A DNA stretch of 30,024 nucleotides, taken from positions 1 to 30,024 of the forward strand of contig JBBQBB010000043.1 of assembly GCA_038317095.1 (NCBI GenBank). The letters are read 5' to 3'. This document shows, piece by piece, positions 1-7,144 of the stretch. Numbering within the stretch: position 1 is the first letter of the stretch; each line of letters opens with the position of its first letter. The position numbers were made by a program, and so were the translations under genes. The notes beneath the pieces were generated by a model that was given only the letters and a program-made list of their open reading frames with translations, ran no database searches and was not told the origin of the DNA. The DNA comes from JAGXTF01 sp038317095 (GTDB lineage: Bacteria; Bacteroidota; Bacteroidia; NS11-12g; UBA955).

Positions 1-513
1 GAAGTGTTTTCTCCCACAAAAATTGAACTTGTAAAGGTTATAAACCACGTTTTTGATAAGTTAAAAGAAATTGCCAATGTAAATGCAGTCAATCTTCACC
101 ACGAAATTGAAGAAAATGAAAGTGTTTTCGCGGATGGAAAAATGTTGCTTTCCATTTTGCAAAATATAGTTTCAAATGCATTAAGGCATACCAATCCAGG
201 AGGAAACATTACCATTACAGCAAAAAGAAGTGAAGATAAAGTGATTGTTGAAGTGAAAGACAATGGCATAGGAATGTCGAAGGAAATAACGGAAAAACTT
301 TTTACTCCGCAAATGGCTTCGCTTTCTAAAGCTAGGGCCGCAAATAAAGGCGCAGGTATAGGGTTGTTGTTGGTAAAAGGCTTTTTGGAAAGAAATGGGG
401 GTGAAATTTGGGTGGAGAGTATAGAGGGCAAAGGTTCTTCATTTTATTTTACATTGCCAATAAACAAGATGCCCAACAAAATGGAGAGTCTAAACAACCT
501 AGACCTTAATTAA
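1..513 (+). CDS. Sensor histidine kinase, C-terminal ATPase part (5' truncated by window)
   Basis: The reading frame is open from base 1, so the gene starts upstream of the window. What remains is the HATPase_c domain of a two-component sensor kinase: an N box (NIVSNALRHTNPGG), a G1 box (VKDNGIGM) and a G2 region (KGAGIGLLLVKGFLERNGG) followed by the usual last strand ending in FYFTLP. The phosphoacceptor His, sensor and membrane parts lie outside. A short tail of about 17 residues follows the catalytic domain and there is no receiver domain, so this is a classical kinase rather than a hybrid at its C-terminus. No response regulator follows; the partner would be upstream or elsewhere. Family is certain from the motifs; the signal sensed cannot be known from this part. 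Confidence 0.93.
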   Translation, partial: EVFSPTKIELVKVINHVFDKLKEIANVNAVNLHHEIEENESVFADGKMLLSILQNIVSNALRHTNPGGNITITAKRSEDKVIVEVKDNGIGMSKEITEKLFTPQMASLSKARAANKGAGIGLLLVKGFLERNGGEIWVESIEGKGSSFYFTLPINKMPNKMESLNNLDLN

Positions 514-931
514 GAATAAATTCCGCGCACCCAATAAGTGGTGCAATGGCCTTAGGCAAACATGGCCATAACCGCAGTCGATGCCCATATAGGGTTTCGG
601 TTTTAACCGTAAAATGGTGTCAAAATAAGTTGAATGTGCGCAGGAATGGCACCATCTTACACAACATTTTAGATTAAAATCGGATTCACCTTTCATTGTT
701 TCGCAATCCCGAAGGGATGACATGGTTGTAATTAACACTGCAGAAAACCGAAACAAACCCCAAAAGGTAGCTAATTAATATTTATACCTTTCGCCTGGTA
801 AAATGGGTTGTTCGTTTTGTCAAAATATGTAAATTCTATAATTAATATTTAGCCATTTGTAATTCAGACATACGCTAGGTTTAGCAACTTTGCTTTCGGG
901 TACTGATAAGAATATTGGGCTCTACTTAATT
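514..931. other. Gene-free stretch with a GC-richer block and short inverted repeats
   Basis: About 420 bases without a convincing gene. Bases 520-760 are visibly richer in G and C than the flanks and contain short inverted repeats, for example CGGTT/AACCG near 599-610 and ATCCC-GAA-GGGAT at 706-718. An 85-codon open frame on the - strand here has a very Cys/His-rich, low-plausibility product and I do not call it. The block could be a dispersed intergenic repeat. Bases 780-931 are AT-rich and should hold the promoter of the next gene; caacTTTG at 885-892, preceded by TTTG at 855-858, is a weak match to the Bacteroidota promoter with an over-long spacer. Confidence 0.4.
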
Positions 932-1966
932 ATGATAAAAGTTAAAAAGGAAGGCATTCTGCTGAATAAAACCGCGTTGGCATTTGAAAATGAGGGGGTA
1001 TTAAATCCAGCGGTGGTGCAAGAAGGAAAAACGGTACACATGTTTTATAGGGCCGTTCGCCAGGGAAATTTTTCAACAATTGGTTATTGTAGGTTTGATG
1101 GTCCGCTAACGCTTGTGGAACGACGTGAAACACCTATCATAGAACCCTACTTTGATTTTGAATCTCAAGGTATTGAAGACCCGCGAATTGTAAAAATAGA
1201 TACCTTATTTTATATAACATATACTGCTTACAATGGAATCAATGCGTTGGGGGCCTTGCTTACATCCACAGATTTGAAACAATTTAAGCGCCATGGAATT
1301 ATAGTACCTCAAATATCCTTTGATGAATTTAAAAATCTTGCCGAAACAACGCATTTGGTAAATAAAAAATATTTTCGACAAGCACGGCATTTTAAGCCAG
1401 AGGAAAATATATTTTTATGGGATAAAAATGTCATATTTTTTCCTCGTAGAATCCATGGGTTATTGTGCTTTTTGCATAGAATCAAGCCGGGGATTCAAAT
1501 TGTTTTTGTAAAGGAGTTAGACCAGCTTACACCGGAATTTTGGAAAGAGTATTTTAAAAATTTTAACGACAATTTAGTGCTTTCTCCGCATGATGGTCAA
1601 TTTGAATCTAGCTATATTGGGGGTGGCTGCCCGCCTATCGAAACCGAACACGGTTGGCTTGTAATTTATCACGGGGTAAATGATACACCCAATGGCTATA
1701 AGTATTCTGCCTGTGCTGCCTTGCTGGATCTGGAGAACCCTCGCAAGGAAATTGCACGATTGCCATACCCTTTGTTTGCCCCAGAATTTGATTGGGAAGT
1801 GACTGGGATAATAGACAATGTTGTTTTTCCTACAGGCACAGCCCTGTTTGATGATACGCTTTACATTTATTATGGGGCAGCGGATAAACGCATAGCCTGC
1901 GCCTCTGTGAGTTTAAAAGAATTAGTGAACGAATTACTAACCCATATTCCAAAACATGCAAACTGA
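932..1966 (+). CDS. GH130-like beta-mannoside/glycoside phosphorylase
   Basis: A five-bladed propeller-type glycosidase of the GH130 family (often annotated 'glycosidase, PH1107-related'); members phosphorolyse or hydrolyse beta-mannosides. Visible signatures are the opening blade with NPAVV and MFYRAV (about residues 23-42), the GIEDPRIVKID segment that carries the proposed catalytic Asp in this family, the HDGQFESSYIGGGCPPIE stretch, WLVIYHGV, and the closing VVFPTGTAL...LYIYYGAADK. About 344 residues, the normal size. I start at the ATG at 932; an in-frame TTG at 890 would add residues that do not fit the family. No signal peptide, so cytoplasmic. The 3' end overlaps the glycosyltransferase gene by 11 bases, so the two are translationally coupled. 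The exact sugar cannot be read from the sequence. Confidence 0.85.
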   Translation: MIKVKKEGILLNKTALAFENEGVLNPAVVQEGKTVHMFYRAVRQGNFSTIGYCRFDGPLTLVERRETPIIEPYFDFESQGIEDPRIVKIDTLFYITYTAYNGINALGALLTSTDLKQFKRHGIIVPQISFDEFKNLAETTHLVNKKYFRQARHFKPEENIFLWDKNVIFFPRRIHGLLCFLHRIKPGIQIVFVKELDQLTPEFWKEYFKNFNDNLVLSPHDGQFESSYIGGGCPPIETEHGWLVIYHGVNDTPNGYKYSACAALLDLENPRKEIARLPYPLFAPEFDWEVTGIIDNVVFPTGTALFDDTLYIYYGAADKRIACASVSLKELVNELLTHIPKHAN

Positions 1967-4364
1967 TATTGTTTTAAGACCCAAAAGAAATGCTTCTGAT
2001 TTTAAAGCGTGGCCGAACCTGGTTCCCGGATTTGACCCCATAGAATTGTTGAAAATCATACCCGGAGAAGCAAAAAAAGCGATTACAAATAATTTACCAG
2101 AAATCTTATTTGTCACATCCTATCCTCCAAGAGAATGCGGAATTGCGACCTACAGCTTAGATTTGTTGAATGCCTTGAAAAAGCAATTCGGGCAATCGTA
2201 TACATACAAGGTTGTAGCCCTGGAAACCGAAAAGATACAAAGAGAATATCCAAAAAACGTCACTTTTGTTTTGCAAACAAACAGTTTGGAGCAATACAAA
2301 ATTTTAGCGCAGCGCATAAATGCCGATAAAAATGTAAAACTTATTTTTATCCAGCATGAGTTTGGTCTTTTTGGCGGTGAATATGGAGACTACTTATTGG
2401 AATTTTTAGCAGCACTTCAAAAACCAGTGATAACAACCTTTCACACCATTTTGCCCAATCCAAATATAGGCAGAAAAAAGGTGGTAGAAAAAATTGCAAC
2501 CCTATCGCAAAACATTATGGTGATGACAAACAATGCCGCTGTTATTTTAGGCCGAGATTATGCAGTTCCTTCCAATAAAATAACGGTTATTTCTCATGGA
2601 ACCCATTTGGTTTCATCCTTTGAAACAACACAAAAAAAAATAAAATTTAATTTTAAAAATCGAATGGTTTTATCTACATTCGGTTTGCTAAGTTCGGGTA
2701 AAAGTATAGAAACTGCCTTGGATGCCCTTCCTGCAATTGTAGAGCAGTTTCCCAATGTTTTGTATTTAATTATTGGGAAAACCCATCCCGGAATTGTTAA
2801 AAATGATGGGGAAATATATAGAGAATTTTTGCAACAGAAAGTTGTCGATTTAAATCTTCAAAATCATGTGCAATTTGTAAATAAATATTTATCGCTGGGG
2901 GAATTGATGGAATATCTTCAATGCACCGATATATACCTCTTTACATCCAAAGATCCTTTTCAGGCGGTCAGTGGCACATTTGCTTATGCGTTATCTTGCG
3001 GGTGCCCCATCATTTCTACCCCTATTCCCCATGCCACCGAAGTGTTGGATGGTGCCGGTATTATATTTGATTTTGAGAACGCACACCAACTAGCGGGTGC
3101 TGCCATCCGCTTGCTTGGCGACCACGAGTTGTTGCACCAAATGCGGTTGAATGCCTTGCACAAAATTAGCCCTACTTCTTGGCAAAATTCGGCCATAGCC
3201 CACTGCGATTTATTTGCAAAAACCATTGCTAAAAAAACATTTACCCTAAAATATGAAATACCCGAAATTTCCTTAGCCCATATTCATAGGATGACGACCC
3301 AACAAGGAATGATACAATTTGCGGCCATTTCTATCCCAGATTTAAATTCAGGGTACACTTTAGATGACAATGCTCGTGCCCTATTGGCGGTGGCTAAACA
3401 CTATCAATTAACAGGCGAATCTTCGGACCTGACATTGATAAATACATACCTAAACTTTATGGCTTTTTGCCAACAACCCAACGGCAAATTTTTGAATTAT
3501 GTGGATTTGGATGGAGCATTTTATGCAAAAAATAGCGACGAAAATTTGGAAGATTCTAATGGCCGTGCATTTTGGGCTTTGGGAGAATTTATTTCTCGAG
3601 GCCATTTGTTTCAAAAGGATAAGGTGCAAAAAGCAACAGGGGTTTTTGAAAATTTTCTACAGCACGTTCCTGGTTTACATTCTCCTAGGGCCATTTCTTT
3701 TGCCATAAAAGGACTCTATCATTACAATTTGGTTCACAAAAATCCAAACATTCAGCGCCTGATCACAAACTTGGCAGATAACTTGGTTTCTAAGTACAGG
3801 GGCGTGTCGGATGATACATGGTTTTGGTACGAAGAATACTTAACCTATGCAAACAGTTTGTTGCCCGAGGCTATGCACTACGCCTATTTGTGTACGGGAA
3901 ATGTAGTTTTTAAAACCATTGCCAAAACATCTTTTGATTTTTTATTATCCATTGTTTTTAAGAACCAACAAATTAAAGTAGTTTCTAACCAAGGGTGGCA
4001 TATTAAAGGAAAACTTTCCAATAATTATGGCGAGCAACCCATTGATGTGGCGTATACGATAATGGCTTTAGGGGCTTTTTATGATACCTATAAAACAAAA
4101 GACTATTTGCAAAAAATGGAAACCGCATTTCATTGGTTTTTAGGTCAAAACCACCTTCGTCAAATTGTTTACAATCCATGTACAGGAGGGTGTTATGATG
4201 GTTTGGAGGAAGGTCACATTAACCTCAATCAAGGTGCCGAGTCTACGTTAAGTTATCTCCTTGCTAGGTTAACCATGTCTCAGTATTTTGGCAATTCAAG
4301 GCAAATCACACCTGTGTTGCTCGCAAAGCCAGAGATGCTTAAAAGCGTTTCTTTGGTTGGCTAA
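1956..4364 (+). CDS. GT4 glycosyltransferase fused to a six-hairpin glycosidase-like domain
   Basis: An 802-residue two-part protein. Residues about 50-430 form a GT-B glycosyltransferase of family GT4: start LFVTSYPPRECGIATYSLDL, a middle sugar-nucleotide domain (STFGLLSSGKSIETAL) and a donor-site segment around DPFQAVSGTFAYALSCGCP. Residues about 440-800 are all-helical and carry GYTLDDNARALLAVAKHY near residue 469, the hallmark of the C-terminal domain seen in this bacterial family and resembling alpha/alpha-toroid glycosidases. No signal peptide or membrane segment. It overlaps the GH130 gene by 11 bases; paired occurrence of these two families suggests that they build or recycle a mannose- or glucose-containing oligosaccharide, but that is inference. 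The catalytic role of the C-terminal domain is unknown. Confidence 0.82.
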   Translation: MQTDIVLRPKRNASDFKAWPNLVPGFDPIELLKIIPGEAKKAITNNLPEILFVTSYPPRECGIATYSLDLLNALKKQFGQSYTYKVVALETEKIQREYPKNVTFVLQTNSLEQYKILAQRINADKNVKLIFIQHEFGLFGGEYGDYLLEFLAALQKPVITTFHTILPNPNIGRKKVVEKIATLSQNIMVMTNNAAVILGRDYAVPSNKITVISHGTHLVSSFETTQKKIKFNFKNRMVLSTFGLLSSGKSIETALDALPAIVEQFPNVLYLIIGKTHPGIVKNDGEIYREFLQQKVVDLNLQNHVQFVNKYLSLGELMEYLQCTDIYLFTSKDPFQAVSGTFAYALSCGCPIISTPIPHATEVLDGAGIIFDFENAHQLAGAAIRLLGDHELLHQMRLNALHKISPTSWQNSAIAHCDLFAKTIAKKTFTLKYEIPEISLAHIHRMTTQQGMIQFAAISIPDLNSGYTLDDNARALLAVAKHYQLTGESSDLTLINTYLNFMAFCQQPNGKFLNYVDLDGAFYAKNSDENLEDSNGRAFWALGEFISRGHLFQKDKVQKATGVFENFLQHVPGLHSPRAISFAIKGLYHYNLVHKNPNIQRLITNLADNLVSKYRGVSDDTWFWYEEYLTYANSLLPEAMHYAYLCTGNVVFKTIAKTSFDFLLSIVFKNQQIKVVSNQGWHIKGKLSNNYGEQPIDVAYTIMALGAFYDTYKTKDYLQKMETAFHWFLGQNHLRQIVYNPCTGGCYDGLEEGHINLNQGAESTLSYLLARLTMSQYFGNSRQITPVLLAKPEMLKSVSLVG

Positions 4365-4418
4365 CCTTGGCGGGCACTAGCTGTATTTACAGCAGGCCAA
4401 GGTCGCAAATCCGCGACC
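4365..4418. repeat. Two adjoining hairpins (REP-like) after the glycosyltransferase
   Basis: Immediately after the stop codon there is an interrupted hairpin: CCTTGGC (4365-4371) pairs with GCCAAGG (4396-4402), and inside it GCTGT (4380-4384) pairs with ACAGC (4389-4393). A second hairpin, GGTCGC-AAATCC-GCGACC (4401-4418), shares two bases with the first, so both cannot close fully together. No run of T follows, so it is not a standard intrinsic terminator, although it may end or protect the upstream message. Compare the similar GC-rich hairpin at 25655-25672. Confidence 0.6.
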
Positions 4419-4543
4419 AGTGTTATTCATCTTACGCATTTCTTTATCCATTTTACAGTCAATTCCTATTTGGTTTATTTTTTTTGCATGCAAAAGATCC
4501 AAGAAAAATCTTTCCTCGTATATGACTGTACAAACTAAAAAAA

Positions 4544-5203
4544 ATGAAAAAATTAAAAGTTCAACTCATCTTAGCTGCAGGTGCCTTTGCTTTAGGCGGC
4601 ATGTTGTTCGCAGCTGACCACATTGATGCGCCAGGTGTAACTGGTAGTTCTCAAGACATCACAGACCTTTATGTATTTAGAGGACAAGACACCAACAACT
4701 TGGTTTTTGTTGCCAATACTCAAGGCCTTTTAAGCCCAGGTTCCACAGGATCTGCCAAATTTGACCCCAACACTTTAATTGAATTTAACATCGACAACAA
4801 TGGCGACAATGTTGAAGATCTTGTGATTCAATGTATTTATGATGGCGCAAGCAACAAAATGAAGGTGTATGGTCCCGTAAAACCTTCTGAAATAGGAATG
4901 CGTAGTAAATTGGAAGGCAATGCTGCAGTAGAAGTAGGTGTTACCTCCTACGGCGCTTCAAGCCCCACAACTATGCAAAGCAATGGAATGTGGGCTTTTG
5001 CAGGACCGCGCGACGATCCATTTTTCTTTGACTTAACACAGTACAAAAAAATTATTGGTGGCACAGCAACATCTTTTAATGCTTCTGGTACAGATGCATT
5101 TGCAGGAACCAATGTGATGAGCACAGTCGTAGAAATTCCAAAATCAAAGCTAGGTACCGCTGCCTCCATAAATGTTTGGCTAGAGACCAAAAAGAAAATT
5201 TAA
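4544..5203 (+). CDS. Secreted DUF4331 protein, N-terminal half only
   Basis: Residues 1-23 are a Sec signal peptide ending GGMLFA, then the mature protein begins ADHIDAPGV, the diagnostic start of DUF4331 (usual form S/D-H-x-E/D-A-P). Next come DITDLYVFR, the Asp-rich IEFNIDNNGDNVEDLVIQ segment, the RDDPFFFDL motif and FAGTNVMSTVVEIPKSKLG...INVWLET, which in full-length members lies at about mid-protein. The reading frame then stops at 219 residues, whereas single-chain DUF4331 proteins are about twice as long. The missing half is encoded by the next gene, 26 bases downstream. Function of DUF4331 is unknown; the protein should be periplasmic or exported. It has no lipobox. Confidence 0.85.
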   Translation: MKKLKVQLILAAGAFALGGMLFAADHIDAPGVTGSSQDITDLYVFRGQDTNNLVFVANTQGLLSPGSTGSAKFDPNTLIEFNIDNNGDNVEDLVIQCIYDGASNKMKVYGPVKPSEIGMRSKLEGNAAVEVGVTSYGASSPTTMQSNGMWAFAGPRDDPFFFDLTQYKKIIGGTATSFNASGTDAFAGTNVMSTVVEIPKSKLGTAASINVWLETKKKI

Positions 5204-5229
5204 TCTAACAAATCTAAATAAATAGAAAA

Positions 5230-5760
5230 ATGAAAAATAACATGAAATTCTTAATAGTAGGCATTGCATTCATCATTTCTGTAGCCTCTTGCAAAAAGAA
5301 AAAAACCGACGATCCAGCAGCAACAACATACTACATGCAATCGGATCAAATGGGGCGTCCAGCTATAAACACTGTGTTTGTAGATGCAGCGGATAAAGAC
5401 AATTTTAACAACACAACCCCTTCAGCTATGGGCGGTGCATACCAGGCAAAATTTAAAACCAAATTGTTGGCTCTAAATACAGGTTATACTACAAATGCAT
5501 TGACACAAACCGCAGATGCATTCACAGGCCTTTTGGCAACAGATGTGTTAAGCGCTTCCATGACCAAAAAAACAACTTTCTTTGATGGTACCAACGTACT
5601 TACTGGCAGAGCACTGGCGGATGATGTAATTAATGTAGAATTGTTGTTAATCTTTGGCGGACCTGCAGGCTCATCCAATCCCGGGTTAACCGATGACCAT
5701 GTTAATGCAAATGACAAAGCCTTTTCAAGTACATTTCCCTATTTGGCAAGTCCTTTTTAA
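5230..5760 (+). CDS. DUF4331 C-terminal half as a separate lipoprotein
   Basis: A 176-residue lipoprotein: short hydrophobic N-terminus with lipobox SVASC at about residue 21, then a Lys-rich spacer, then QMGRPAINTVFVDAADKDNFN, the segment which in complete DUF4331 proteins follows the N-terminal half directly. LTGRALADDVINVELLLIFGG and HVNANDKAFSSTFPYLA are the family's C-terminal motifs. Thus two genes, 26 bases apart and in one operon, together make one DUF4331 protein, each half having its own export signal: one soluble, one membrane-anchored. They presumably form a complex at a membrane surface. A sequencing frameshift is unlikely because the second half has its own start codon, signal sequence and acylated Cys. 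Confidence 0.85.
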   Translation: MKNNMKFLIVGIAFIISVASCKKKKTDDPAATTYYMQSDQMGRPAINTVFVDAADKDNFNNTTPSAMGGAYQAKFKTKLLALNTGYTTNALTQTADAFTGLLATDVLSASMTKKTTFFDGTNVLTGRALADDVINVELLLIFGGPAGSSNPGLTDDHVNANDKAFSSTFPYLASPF

Positions 5761-5778
5761 TCTTTAATCATTAAATGC

Positions 5779-5829
5779 AAAAAGTAGCAGGTGAAGTTAT
5801 TTAAATAATAAAGTCTGCTACTTTTTTTT
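5779..5829 (+). terminator. Intrinsic terminator after the DUF4331 pair
   Basis: AAAAAGTAGCAG at 5779-5790 is exactly complementary to CTGCTACTTTTT at 5815-5826, a 12-bp stem with a 24-base AT-rich loop, running into a tract of eight T (5822-5829). It lies between the DUF4331 genes and the TPR gene, so it may end or attenuate the first transcript. No clear -7 box follows within the 22 bases left before the next start, so read-through may feed the downstream genes. Confidence 0.75.
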
Positions 5830-5851
5830 AACCCAAAATAATCTTTCGAAA

Positions 5852-7144
5852 ATGAAACAAATAGGAATAGCATTGTGCATTTTAATACTATTCAATGCAT
5901 GCGCAAATAAAAAACAAATTACACATTCAGAAGACTATAGTAAATACATAATTGCTGTATCAAAAACACCCCAAAAATTAGAAACTGAAATTGTATTTTG
6001 GAAAAAAAGATTGGAAAATGGCAAGGTAGATGTGATTGCCTATTCTATGTTAGGGTCATTGCAGGCGAGTAAGTTTGAGGCAGAAGGCAATATCTCAGAC
6101 CTCATTGTTTCTGACAGTTTTTTTCTTTTGCAGCATGCACTAGAAAAAAATACATCCTCTGGTACCTTTAGAAGTTTAGCCAAGAATTGTATCAGCCAAC
6201 ATAAATTTAAATTGGCCAAAAAATACATAGACAGTGCACTCGTTTTGGGCGACAAAAAATACAACAGCCTGTTGATGAAATTTGATGTGGAATTGGAACT
6301 TGGGAATTATGCAGTAGCCCAAATGACTTTGGCACAATTAAACGACAAAAACGAATTCAATTATTTAATTAGAATGGCTAAATTGGAAGATCACAAAGGA
6401 AACCTTTCAAAGGCCATTGAACTTACAGAAATGGCTGCGGGTAAGCCCGATGTGGCCCAAAGCAAGGAATTACAATGCTGGGTGAAGAGCAATTTGGGAG
6501 ATATGTATGCGCACAACAATGAATTTGACAAAGCGTATGCTAAATATCTACAAGTATTGGAAATAAACCCTAATTATTACCATTGTTTAAAGGGCATTGC
6601 ATGGATTGCTTTTACCTACGATCACAATTTTAGCGAGGCCAAACTGATATTAGAAAGTATCTCTATTAAGCATCCAATTCCAGATTACAATTTGATGTTA
6701 TCCAAAATATACAAAGAAGAAAAGAACACCAATGAATATAAAAAGCAAATGCAAACATTCATGGGTAAGGTGCAAAATCCCAAATATGGGGATATGTACA
6801 ACAAATATATTTTTTACCTAATGACCGAAGATTATTTAAATTACCCTAAAGCCCTGGAGATAGCTAAAGTTGAGGTGAACAACAGACCCACACCAGAATC
6901 TTATAACTTATTGGCTTGGGCCTATTACAAAAATGGCAATACAGAAATGGCCTACAAAATTATGAATAAAAATGTCATTAACAAAAACTTTGAACCCGAT
7001 GCATTGTATCATATAGCTGAAATATCCGCAGCAAATAGAATGAAAAATCAAGCCCAAAAATACTATGAATTAGCCCAAGAAAGTGTATTTGAATTGGGAC
7101 CAGAATATGCAGACATTCTAAAAAAGGGAATGAATGAATTGTAA
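5852..7144 (+). CDS. Tetratricopeptide-repeat lipoprotein
   Basis: Starts with a lipoprotein signal: hydrophobic residues 4-14 and lipobox LFNAC at about residue 17. The remaining 410 residues are almost wholly helical with TPR-like repeats, clearest at about 205-260 (GDMYAHNNEFDKAYAKYLQV followed by LEINPNYY) and in the last 100 residues (YNLLAWAYYKNGNTEMAYKI, then LYHIAEISAANRMKNQAQKY). TPR scaffolds bind partner proteins; here the obvious partners are the TonB receptor, whose gene overlaps by 11 bases, and the DUF4331 pair upstream. It is not a SusD-type protein: there is no SusD-like C-terminal domain and it is encoded before the receptor. Location is probably the periplasmic face of the outer membrane or the cell surface. 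Confidence 0.85.
   Translation: MKQIGIALCILILFNACANKKQITHSEDYSKYIIAVSKTPQKLETEIVFWKKRLENGKVDVIAYSMLGSLQASKFEAEGNISDLIVSDSFFLLQHALEKNTSSGTFRSLAKNCISQHKFKLAKKYIDSALVLGDKKYNSLLMKFDVELELGNYAVAQMTLAQLNDKNEFNYLIRMAKLEDHKGNLSKAIELTEMAAGKPDVAQSKELQCWVKSNLGDMYAHNNEFDKAYAKYLQVLEINPNYYHCLKGIAWIAFTYDHNFSEAKLILESISIKHPIPDYNLMLSKIYKEEKNTNEYKKQMQTFMGKVQNPKYGDMYNKYIFYLMTEDYLNYPKALEIAKVEVNNRPTPESYNLLAWAYYKNGNTEMAYKIMNKNVINKNFEPDALYHIAEISAANRMKNQAQKYYELAQESVFELGPEYADILKKGMNEL

Noticed and set aside
499..756. 85-codon frame on the - strand
   Set aside because: Cys/His/Trp-rich product with no fold-like pattern, no RBS or promoter; the block is more likely non-coding.
890..931. TTG start at 890 for the GH130 gene
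   Set aside because: Adds 14 residues not expected in the family; the TTG overlaps a weak -7-like sequence, and an ATG follows at 932.
4420..4617. 65-codon + strand frame before the DUF4331 gene
   Set aside because: Overlaps the true start in another frame; low-complexity hydrophobic then Ser/Lys-rich product with no support.
5203..5230. Frameshift between the DUF4331 halves
   Set aside because: The second half has its own start codon, signal sequence and lipobox, so two genes are real.
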